DNA of 64,000 bases from Anisakis pegreffii (Eukaryota; Nematoda; Chromadorea; Rhabditida; Anisakidae), in assembly GCA_035041965.1 (NCBI GenBank), contig JAPYMA010000974.1, forward strand, positions 1 through 64,000, given 5' to 3'. The notes under the pieces are model-generated. The model did not search any database, had not been told where the DNA came from, and was given only the letters and a program-made list of their open reading frames with translations. Shown here one piece after another: positions 52,501 through 61,348 of this stretch; position 1 is the stretch's first letter, and each line of letters starts with the position of its first letter. The position numbers were made by a program, and so were the translations under genes.

Positions 52501-53814
52501 ATTGTTGTCACCAAAGTCGACAGAATGTAGTAATGGAATTTGCATAGAGCATTGCTATCAAAAGTATTGATCAAATTGAACTGAGAAACTATTTGCAGAG
52601 GAGATAGCAGCTCATTGTGTGCAAAGTCATTTCAATGCAGTTTATTCACGTCTCACTCTATGTAATACATTCAGTTTAGACCAGGATGGAAAGGTAAAGT
52701 TTTCAAACAGCTATTAGTAAGATTATTGGGGGAGTAAATCTTATCGTGAATATTTATTTGTTTAAGTGCGCAGTCAATTACTGAATTGACTTGATGTAGA
52801 GTTATAAAATGATTATGGAATACTCAAATTCAGGTATTAACACCAGAAGAATTGTTCTTCCGAGGAGTGCAACTGATCAACGAAACACACAACGCTGTCG
52901 GTGCACAGATGGACGTCAAATTGCGATCATTAATTGCACTTGCAGTCAACGAGCAGTGCCTTCATTTATGGTTCGATTTGTTGTGCAGTCGTCCGGCTGA
53001 AAATATGATTCGAGAGAAATATTATCGCTCATCTGCATTCATAAGATCACCAGTCTGGAAGCAGGTCCGAAGTTTACTCATTCCATCAATCTTACGCTTT
53101 CTTAAGTGGTTAATTCTTTATACATGTTGAGTTTCACGGTCATCAGCGTCATCCTAGTGTCAGGATCGCAACAAGAACTTGTGACGTACCAATTTGCAGT
53201 CGGATGCGTTAGCAACTGAGCATTCAAATGGTTGTATTGACTTTACAACAAATTTTCGAGTGCATTGTTGCAAAACTGATCTGATGAGCATTTGATGTAG
53301 AGTTATAAAAATGACTGTGCCAAAACCAATGAAATGTTCAGATTACTGACCTATTGTATTGATTCTAGATAAAGTGTGAATTAAGGCTCCTTGCACAATT
53401 TTGTTTCAATTTAAATGTTGATTTCGAAATCGCTGGCATAACAAAGCCACAAAAGAATGGCATAACTGTCTCCAATTCCAGAAAGAAGGTAATGATAATG
53501 ATTTTCTCTTTTTAATTGAATATCTACTTTTACTTTTACTTTAAATCAATCTGTCCATATGACTACTCAAATTACATTTAGAAAGTTGAAAAAAGTGTAA
53601 AAGTAAATGAATATGTATGTGATAAAAGAATTAAAGTTTTAGCTCATTTTCGGGAATATCAGGTACATTTTTCAAGCAGTGGCTCATAAATTGTTCGTTA
53701 CAGAGTTTAGCGTTCCTTCGAAGGGATTCTCATTCCAATTCGTTTGAACAACCTCTGAAAGAAGGAGTCCGTGATATGCTTATTAAGCATCATTTGTTCA
53801 GTTGGGATTTGTAG
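43540..53814 (+). CDS. SGSM3: SGSM3-type RabGAP: TBC, SH3 and RUN domains
   Basis: Thirteen exons join in frame, about 714 residues (human SGSM3 about 750): 43540-43814, 46891-47131, 47578-47775, 48663-48783, 49206-49423, 50672-50806, 51822-51949, 52048-52147, 52263-52434, 52599-52693, 52834-53064, 53369-53488, 53704-53814 (TAG). TBC RabGAP domain at about 30-270 with both catalytic fingers: IEKDLLR (the IxxDxxR arginine) and GYCQGMG (the YxQ glutamine). SH3 at about 415-472 ([32 protein letters not shown]). RUN domain at about 490-640 ([37 protein letters not shown]). The end is [20 protein letters not shown], almost as in human SGSM3. The order TBC-SH3-RUN identifies the family, which switches off small Rab GTPases in membrane traffic and binds Rap/Rab partners. 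The ATG at 43540 may be internal, because the codon before it is Arg as in the human RLRW segment and the human protein has about 80 residues more. Confidence 0.94.
44321..44396 (+). other. tRNA-like relic inside the foldback arm
   Basis: A 76-base segment begins GCAGCG and ends CGCTGC, which would pair as an acceptor stem. Between them are an A-box-like TGGCCTGGTGGGTAG and a B-box-like AGTTCTGTTCC (8 of 11 with the usual GGTTCGANTCC). Spacing is near that of a tRNA, but the D and anticodon stems are poor, so it is at best a tRNA-derived relic or an internal RNA polymerase III promoter. A second copy on the opposite strand is in the other arm (45145-45220). Confidence 0.35.
44463..44488. repeat. 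Perfect 11-bp hairpin within the foldback arm
   Basis: CCCCACAACTT (44463-44473) and AAGTTGTGGGG (44478-44488) are exact inverse complements around a TTTC loop. The same hairpin recurs in the right arm at 45053-45078, so the element carries a palindrome nested inside a larger palindrome. Confidence 0.9.
44519..44836 (-). CDS. Cys/His-rich open frame of the foldback element
   Basis: A 105-codon minus-strand frame starts in the unique loop (44836) and ends in the left arm (44519). The C-terminal part has [12 protein letters not shown], then [24 protein letters not shown] and HIHYDQ, a ladder of Cys and His spaced like a zinc-binding tail. Cys/His-rich tails of this sort end several transposase families (piggyBac-type, for instance), but no DDE catalytic core is present. 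It is best read as a remnant of the transposase C-terminus, or a small element-coded DNA-binding protein. The arm encodes the last 30 residues, so the other arm repeats them on the opposite strand. Confidence 0.45.
   Translation of the reverse strand: MIYRRENILRILEVVFNQFCNPKFRDFNRYSWYACGYVQQHPDQFETPVQVCFPQQVTQDCDIDRCDQLSFVKCSYCNLRLCFDHFVVNRHIHYDQIWKTKNIKL
44933..45394 (-). repeat. Right arm of the foldback element
   Basis: The reverse complement of 44147-44608. The tRNA-like segment falls at 45145-45220 and the small hairpin at 45053-45078. The arm ends in CTTCCCTTG followed by TTA. Confidence 0.9.
45909..46153. mobile_element. Short MITE-like element with TA flanks, same intron
   Basis: A 245-bp segment has imperfect terminal inverted repeats (17 of 23 positions match; both ends contain GATGGCA and CTAG) and is flanked by TA on both sides (45907-45908 and 46154-46155). 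That is the usual Tc1/mariner-type duplication. The interior contains several GGTCGG/CGACCG-type short inverted motifs and no useful frame. Old, diverged relic; family not assigned. Confidence 0.5.
50092..50169 (+). ncRNA. Pre-microRNA-like hairpin in an SGSM3-like intron
   Basis: Positions 50092-50126 pair with 50135-50169 over 35 positions with an 8-base loop. Two of the four non-matching positions are G-U wobbles in RNA read on the plus strand and two are C-A mismatches. The 78-base size and small bulge-free loop are in the range of animal miRNA precursors. It sits in the intron between exons 49206-49423 and 50672-50806, in the sense direction of the host gene. The minus-strand transcript would fold almost as well. 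No known miRNA was recognised by sequence. A small foldback transposon relic is the alternative. Confidence 0.45.
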
Positions 53815-56222
53815 TTGTTCTGGAAACCAATCGTCATTTATCCATCGTTCCATGGAATTCATCTGAATCAAATGTTGACGAAAATTGTACATGACTGTAT
53901 TTGCAAGAGTGTTGTACATCAAAATAAACTTATCAAACATGTTTCCTCATTTTTCTTATGCACAATAGCTCATGCATTATCGTGGTAGGTACATTGTCTA
54001 CAGTGGTTCGATACATAATATAACGGCTTGTTACGAAATACAAGCTGTCGCCTAGCATGTTTTAAATGGTGCTTTTTGCCAATCGTTCGAGCGTTTTGTA
54101 TTGCAGCTGAGTAGTTATGAGGTGTGGTATCGTTTATCATTCCATGTTTGATTTTGATTGCATTTTTTAATTGCACTTGTATGATCATTTTGATATGATT
54201 TCACTTAGTTCTACTTCTCTCTTCTGTATCAGCATCTTTTACTGTGATACTTTTAACGCTGTTTTGCTCGTACTCCCCTTTGGCCGTATAGCATATGGTC
54301 ATTCTCCTCCACCTCCCTTCTTAACATGCCACACGACTCCAGTTCATGCACTTCTACTAATCTATTACTTCTCAATGACAAATCGGAAACAAACTCAGAA
54401 AACAGATTCATTGATCAAAAATCTTTTCGAAAAGACTATTGGACAACTCTGCAAGAATCATAAAGAAAAATCAATCAACAATGATTTGCCGAACTCTTCA
54501 ATTTCATCTTGGCACTGTTGATTTCCTCACAGAGGATTCCTTCCTGGTTTTATTTCTCCCTAGAGAACCACTGTTTTATTCGATAATTTCAATCAATGTT
54601 TAACTATCTGTATTCTTGCAGTATTATATCCAAATTAATGTGCTGCATCGTTGGTTAGAAACAAGTCTTTTTCTTCTCGAAAAGATTTTTTCTCAGGTTA
54701 GAAATTCTCTCAAAAGAAATCGAATCACATGCTGATTATCAGCTGAAACAATTCAAGGTTATGAACACTATATGCCTCTCTGATTGTTTTTATAAGAGGT
54801 ACGTGCATTCAGCGCTTGTCGACCAACGTAGAAAATAGCCCAATACAGAGGATTTTGCAGATCATAATGGAATAATAATTTCAATTCCGTTGCTGTTCAC
54901 TTTCATCAACGCTACCATCATAAACGCAATATCGTACAGCGGAAAGAAGATCTGCTATATTTCTCAAGGTAGTTTTTGTGGGTTTTATGCTGTTTATAAT
55001 CTAAAGAATAAACATTAAATCATTCGCTGTCACACAAATGAACCAAAAATGGGCATCACTGATCAATAAAAACAAAATGTTCACATGATTGAAGAATGTT
55101 GCTGATATAATCGATGTGTTGATCACTTCAGCTCTCAAACAGGTTATGAGCATTCTCTAGTCTCGTCTAATACATCCGCATTACTTTCTATATTAAACGA
55201 CTCTATTGCGAACACCATGTTTCGTTTGCACAGTTCACATTTAATCGCTTTCATTTTTGTTTTCCTCATTTTTTTGGTGAAAGTTCATCCATATTTTACA
55301 CTCAAACTGAGTAAATAAACTGATATTGGTGTGGAGGTCGTAGCTGAATCGACTGTTTCGTTTTTTTTAGAAGAAGAACATTGGAAAATTTGACCTAAAC
55401 AAATTGATATTGAATGATCAATGAATACATTTAAGTACAGTCGAGGCTGTATGAAATCTGACTATATTATTTCACCTGGTTCTTTCTTTTTTAAAGCAGT
55501 GATAGACAATTATTTTGGGTTAGTACCTAGAACTAGTACTCAAGAAACCTCGCTTGTCATTTGTTGACTTGACTTCAGTTTCAAATATTGAATTGAGGAA
55601 CTGCAAAAACACTGATTACAATGGCAGTGAGTCAATCATAGGATCACGCCATACTTTGATTTTATGAACATGCCTAAATCACACAAAATTATTTCATTAA
55701 ATGATGAATCGTTCGAGTACTTTGTGATTCATAACGGTGAATTATCTTGTGACATAATACTACATAAAGTATGCTGAACCCTGTCGGCAACAGACGCTTA
55801 AAGTTTGACATTCATTCATTTTATGATCACTTAGTGATTTGCCTTGCAGCCTGATCAATTCATCAAGCGTAGGAGTAGATAACAGTTTTGAATTTCATTT
55901 CTGGTGTGTGAAATGGGTGATCTCCAATTACGATTACGATGATCTAGATCAATATTAAATTGAAATTGATGGAGAACAATTATTTCCAGGAATGAACAAT
56001 AAATCCCCATGCATTTTTGGAGTAAAGCAAAACTGCCATAGTTTATAATAATACAGTTCGCATAATTCCTTTTATTCTTCGTCAATATTCGTTTCATCAA
56101 TAACATTTAACAATACAATTTCACACCTATATCGCAAAACTTCATAATCCTCTTAAATGACGTCATACCGCATCGCAAAGCAACTTTCATCGAATCTGTT
56201 ATTTCAAAACACCGATTTATGA
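53815..56222. other. Intergenic downstream of the SGSM3-like gene
   Basis: This contains the SGSM3-like 3' flank. One exon-like stretch, 54622-54696 (acceptor TTCTTGCAG, 25 open codons ending in LLEKIFSQ, donor GTTAGA), is unconnected to anything. No recognisable RNA or repeat was seen. The minus-strand open frames at 53707-53940 and 53970-54188 overlap or follow the real last exon and look like chance. Confidence 0.5.
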
Positions 56223-56501
56223 CATGGAGTTGTTTATTGCTCGCATAAAGTAGCTCCTGTTAGATTTAAAACTGTTGCATATCTTTGGGAAAATATAGCC
56301 GAAATCGAGGAATCGATGACAATATACCAAATTATTTGTGAATTCCATCCAGTTGGGAATGTTATTAATAATTTAATTACATCTTGGTTCCGAACAATTC
56401 TTTGCATTGTCTACCTTGAAAATATGAAATTTGCAACACTCGATCTTGTGCTGTCCAGTTATGATATATTGCGATACGCTGTACGACAGTGTGTTATCTA
56501 A
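56223..56501 (+). CDS. Orphan open frame of 93 codons, unknown
   Basis: The frame is open from 56223, after a TGA, to TAA at 56499-56501, with a possible internal start at 56316. Composition is protein-like (FKTVAYLWENIAEIEESM, EFHPVGNVINNLITSWF, FATLDLVLSSYDILRYAV), mixed hydrophobic and charged, without low complexity. No splice partner or domain was recognised. It lies 75 bp before the start of the tail-anchored protein gene. It may be a terminal exon of an unassembled gene, a relic, or chance. Confidence 0.28.
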   Translation, partial: HGVVYCSHKVAPVRFKTVAYLWENIAEIEESMTIYQIICEFHPVGNVINNLITSWFRTILCIVYLENMKFATLDLVLSSYDILRYAVRQCVI

Positions 56502-56575
56502 TTCATAAGCAACCATCTCACATGACCTATTGCGTAATAAAATCGATAACCATTAATTGAATGCAGATATCAGTT

Positions 56576-57466
56576 ATGCAAAAATCAGCGTTAGCATCAA
56601 CCCGAAGTACTCAGCCGACTTCAAAACAATCCAATAGAGGCACTACATTGCGAGCCCATTTTAATGATTCCCCATCCACTACCTCGTGAGTGTCTTTTGC
56701 TGAAATACTTTTTGTTACTCATTTTACCATTTGTTATCATCCCTTCAGGTGGCAAATAAAAAGATCATTTGAATGGAAATAAGTTGAACTTATCAAGTGA
56801 ATTGACTTAAGCGAAAACTAATTTAATAATTTCAACTAATTTAAATAAGCAAAATAAAATTTGAATTTATAGTCGCAGTTTTATCTCCTTATTTGAAAGC
56901 AAGCATTCTTCATAATATATCTATTTCTATCATCGGAAGTTTGATCACTTTAATTTGGCAGTCTCGAAAGTTTTGATCTTTCGAAAAACGAAATCCAGAT
57001 TACAGCTCTCAAATGGCGAGGCGTTCGTCTCTAGATCAGATTCACCTGTTAGAAGAATGCAGAGGCTATCCTGTTCAAGTTCAAGTATACAGTGTAATAG
57101 TTGGATATTACTGCTCTCAGCGCACGAACATAACTCTCCGAAGAGACATTGGTGTTTGCAAAGATATTTGTTTATTGAAAAGGACACGAAAAGTGACGAA
57201 GCTGTGTTGAAACCATTTTTTGAAAAAAAAAATTTTTAGCATGCCGAAACGAATATATATATTTTTATTTGAACTGTAATGAATCGTTGATTGCTTCACT
57301 CCTACTATATGTTCAGATTCCGAACGAGAATGGAGAAGAGAAAGATGAGGATGGAATGGTTGAAGGATACGAACAACCACCACTGCTTGTAAAAATTGTC
57401 GTTTGCTTTATTGCATCTGTTGTTATGGTGATCTGTTTAGGTATGTTGTTCATCAAATTCGATTAG
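56576..57466 (+). CDS. Small predicted tail-anchored membrane protein, unknown family
   Basis: Three exons give about 102 residues: 56576-56685 (ATG start, donor TC|GTGAGT), 56999-57047 (acceptor AATCCAG, donor CCT|GTTAGA) and 57317-57466 (acceptor GTTCAG, TAG stop). The first half is Ser/Thr-rich and likely disordered (RSTQPTSKQSNRGTTLR). An acidic stretch (ENGEEKDEDGMVEGYE) is followed by one hydrophobic segment, LLVKIVVCFIASVVMVICLG to MLFIKFD, at the extreme C-terminus. That is the layout of a tail-anchored protein with its N-terminus in the cytosol. The middle exon could use other donors further on. The last exon also contains a strong potential donor (TTAG|GTATGT), so the protein could continue downstream. 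Family not recognised. Confidence 0.5.
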
Positions 57467-58127
57467 CATTACGGTATCGTCGCTTGGTGAACAAAAGAGC
57501 ACTCTTACAAATGCTGCCCATTGTCGATTGGAATCGCAAAGCGTTCGTTATACGACGAACATATTTTATAAAACACTGAATAATGAGACAATCTAAACCC
57601 TCGATTGCGTTGCATAACGCATCCTCATAATAGCCAATCGCAACTGTTTTACTCACAGTAAGGTTAGAAAATGTGACGTAAGCTTCCGTTTGTTCCCTGC
57701 GCGGCGGTCAGGTTGAGCAAAAAATCCCACTGTCGGTTTTTTTACTCCATCGTTACAATCCAGTATGGGCAATAGGGAATTATGCTAGCAGAAAGCTGCC
57801 AAAGGCGACTACAAAGGTGACAATCCGAAGTTGGACTACAAAAGGCGAAAATCTCGATTGCGTCTAAAAATGGTTGTTAATTAGTTTCCGCCGCTATTGT
57901 TTCAAAAACAATTGTTGATCTCAGTTTCAGTGTTATTGTTTTTAAGTTCATTGCTGATCTGCTTTTCGTTGTTGCTGTTTTGAACGTTTTGCCGTCGTCG
58001 TCTCTTTTATGGATAATATGTACGGAGACGAGTTCTTTAAAAAGCGATCGTTATTACACTTATGAAGTAAGTAAATATTCTCAACCGTACCACCTTTTGG
58101 GTGTTCAACGTACGAGATAAGCGTAGG

Positions 58128-58290
58128 GTAAGCCTCAGCCTAAGTTTGGGTAAGCCTCGCTCCCCACCCGAAGTAAGACTCAACCTAAGTCTAAGCGTCA
58201 GTATAAGCCCAGGTTAAGCTCCAGCTTAAGCCCGAAACAAGCTCCAGCCTAAGCCAAGAGTGAGACTCAGTCAGCTCAAGCCAAAACCTA
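58128..58290 (+). repeat. Degenerate AAGCC/AGCCTAAG repeat tract
   Basis: About 160 bases are dominated by imperfect copies of a 10-12 base unit resembling AAGCYCAGCCTAAG. The GCCTAA core is the complement of the nematode telomere unit TTAGGC, but units are irregular and interrupted, so this is at most a diverged interstitial tract or an unrelated minisatellite. Confidence 0.55.
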
Positions 58291-58548
58291 ATCCAATGGC
58301 ACTTGGAATGGATGGACTTGTTTAGCATTGTTTTGACTCAAAACAGAAGAATTGGCTACAATCGTGGGCTTTCTAAAATTTTCAGAACGCAGATCAGCTG
58401 AAAATATGAGTTCTTCTCCAAAAATGCTGTAATTAAGCCTCAAGCAGAAGTCTGGAAGGAAGATATCGTAGCAAACAGTGGCGTTGGAACCTACTGATTT
58501 TTGAGTTTGAGCGTTCAAGTTATTTCCATTTTCAAGAGTGAGTATCAC
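58288..58548 (-). CDS. Orphan minus-strand open frame, unknown
   Basis: An 86-codon frame (no ATG; alternative start only) ends in TAG at 58288. Its composition is protein-like (VCYDIFLPDFCLRLNYSIFG, EELIFSADLRSENFRKPTIV). There are no neighbours to join and no recognised motif. It could be the last exon of a minus-strand gene or a fragment of a mobile element. Confidence 0.22.
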   Translation of the reverse strand: MILTLENGNNLNAQTQKSVGSNATVCYDIFLPDFCLRLNYSIFGEELIFSADLRSENFRKPTIVANSSVLSQNNAKQVHPFQVPLD

Positions 58549-58638
58549 AAAATTATCATTTCGTTTTTATTATAAATATCACAAGTTATCATTCTGGCCT
58601 CATAAATTATCATTATCATGCTGGTTTTCAAGGCGAAT

Positions 58639-58714
58639 GCTACATGTTAATGAATGTCGAAGGGAAGGTACTCATGTTAACAAATATAGGGAAGGTACTA
58701 CATGTTAATAAATG
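58639..58714 (+). repeat. Short tandem repeat, about three units of 27-31 bp
   Basis: The unit TACATGTTAAT.AAT...GGGAAGGTAC occurs at 58641-58671 and, slightly shorter, at 58672-58698, followed by a partial third copy at 58699-58714. A local duplication. Confidence 0.8.
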
Positions 58715-60699
58715 CGATTTGGATGATGCATTAACACATGCGACCGACTGGATGAAAAAGATTAAAAACCACTACTTCAAAATGAATTGTATGTGAATAA
58801 TTCTTCCCTAAAGTAGTTTCTTATTTTTCACGAAGTTTGCATCCAATACATCGTTGTTAAATCTAGCTTGTGTTTGAAGATGTAGGGTCAAAGCACTTCG
58901 GCTCTTCAAAAGACTCTGGTTACAAAAGACCGAAACCTCCAACTTGTTTTCGCCATAAAGAGGGTTCCTACCGCAGAGTCAGTCTTCTCTCGCCCGGAAT
59001 CACCCCTTGCTTTACGATCCTCACGCGTCGAAATCACCTCTTTCCAATCCCAGGTCACACAGTAAAGCATCGTCATCTTTCCGTCTCTATCACTTGACAT
59101 TGTGCGTTCTCATTTTCATTTTCTTGTGTAATTCTTGTATTTCTTGTGTGTATCTCATCTCTTGTATTGTGTTCACTGCTCACTTATTGTGTTGTTTAAT
59201 TATGAAAATAAAATTCAGTGCATATCTGATGTACATCTTCGCATTGCTCTAGGTTGAATGATATGCTTCTGCTTACAAATATATCGCATCAAAAACACCT
59301 TTTTTTCTGTTTCGTCCCTACCAAACTGTCTTCCCATCAAGCAAAGAAATGATCGAACGCTGCCAAGTACAGTCCCTCTGGAATCATGTTTTCAGCCAGC
59401 TTTCAATAAATTGGAGATGGACATAGTTAGCCAAATTTTAACGCGATATTCGATGATCCGTCAACGAAACAATTAATGTTAGTCTGTTAAACCAAAATAA
59501 TGTGCATCAGTGATTATCATCAACGATAATCGATAATTTCTTGCGTGCATTTGTTGAATTTTTCAAAATGAACAGAAATTACATGATTTCCTTCCAGTAA
59601 TATTTCAATATCAGTGAGAATGTTTGTACTCATATCATGCCGGTGTTTTGTTCACAATACTGAATGTTCACATGCTCTGCATTAAATCACTGCGGTTTGG
59701 AATTAATAAACGAATTGTCGTGTTCGAGATAATTTTTACGAATCAACACTGCCCCGTGGGAATTTCGAATTTCAAATATATAATGCTTCAAATTTAAATG
59801 CGTTTGTTAATTGCTTGGCGAAGAAGTTAACAACTATAATCAGCGATTAACAATAAGTGAAAGTGTGCCCACTTCGGCCATAAACAATCACACTCGCATC
59901 TCAGACAGTTCTCGTTGCTCAGCGTGCAAATGTAACCACTTCAATCATTTGAGTTGTAAAGGTTCTCAAATATTTCACAAAAAATAAAAGCAATGTCGAT
60001 CTCGGTCGCCCAATACCTTCACACATACCGAGTGCAGTGACCTCACACACTGATCGTTGAATAAACTTGGATGATATTTGCATTAAACAAGGATGTAGAT
60101 AGAAGGGCTAATATCGTCTGCTTTGATATCAGCATATCCTTCCTAATGATTCCGCCTCGTCTGACAGAGACAACGGCTGTCGTTGGAGGATGTGAATGTC
60201 AAAAATTTCAGGCAATTCAAAGTCCTCTGCTGCTTTCATCCTGCGTTCACTTCACAACTATGAAAAAAAACGAACAGCCAATCATGTTTAGATAAATCAA
60301 AATAAAGAATTGAAATGAAATAACGATCAGCAGTGAGATGTTCTTGCCAAACTTCAATCGTTTTGCGGACGAGATGTACCGAACTTCATCGACTGGTTGA
60401 ATTACACGAAATATGTAAATGCGAAAGAGGCGTTGTATGAACGCATCATATTAAGCCTCTGATTGTTATCAACTCTGTTTTGTGAATGATATTACGATGG
60501 AATAGATCACAAATTATCATGCAGTGTTATAATCATCTGAGATTATTGTACGCCACATCATATCGTTTCGTTTCGTTTCACGTCAGCTAGTTGCTTCAGT
60601 TCATCTGGAATCATTTTCAAAATTTCACTTCTTTCATAATGCTACTACTAAAATTCACAATAACGATACACACAGTGCAATACCAGTAAAAATAGTAAC

Positions 60700-60762
60700 A
60701 ATAATGATTGTTATTATTATTGTTATCACTGTTACTATTATTACTGTTATTATTATTATTAC

Positions 60763-60832
<70 letters not shown>

Positions 60833-60846
60833 ATTATTATTATTAA

Positions 60847-60879
<33 letters not shown>

Positions 60880-60956
60880 CATTATTATTGTTATTATTAT
60901 TATTGTTATTATTACTATTATTATTGTTGTTATTGCTACTATTATTATTATCATAA
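60700..60956. repeat. ATT/AAT trinucleotide microsatellite, about 255 bp
   Basis: Nearly uninterrupted ATT (AAT on the other strand) units with G, C and A substitutions at the edges. The long Ile- or Leu-only frames it creates are artefacts. Confidence 0.97.
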
Positions 60957-61348
60957 CACCATAGCCAGTGGCATCGCCATTACTGTTATAATTTCGATAA
61001 GCATGATACTGACAAACAAAATAGTTATTTCAACAAGTACAAAAAAGAAAAAAAGTGACCCTCATGCATTTATTTTCAATTTACAGGGTAATTTTTTGAA
61101 GAACCAATCAATTGATCAGTTTTCTTTTTAATTTAACGGCTCACCATGAAAATATGACAATCATTTTGAAAGTGAAAATTTGTTCACTGCGAAGATTTTG
61201 GTATCGCGTAAAATGTTTTTGCATACGAAGAAAATGCGATGATTCTATGAAAATGGCAACGCTGAATTATACCGTGCGAAATGAGAACTTTTGAGCAATT
61301 AACATTACGCTTAAAAACAATTCACAGCTGTTGCTGAAAGCTGGGAAA

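Larger units (their letters stand above)
57467..61348. other. Intergenic stretch rich in simple and short tandem repeats
   Basis: This region between the tail-anchored protein and the MFSD11-like gene holds the AAGCC-type repeats, the 58.64 kb tandem repeat and the ATT microsatellite listed separately. Open frames such as 58870-59097 and 59258-59476 have protein-like patches but no supported exon structure. The promoter of the MFSD11-like gene should be near 61000-61348. Confidence 0.5.

Noticed and set aside
53707..53940. Minus-strand 77-codon frame at the end of the RabGAP gene
   Set aside because: It is antisense to the terminal exon 53704-53814, which matches the human SGSM3 C-terminus.
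60655..60964. Long Ile-rich and Leu-rich frames on both strands
   Set aside because: They are translations of the ATT microsatellite.
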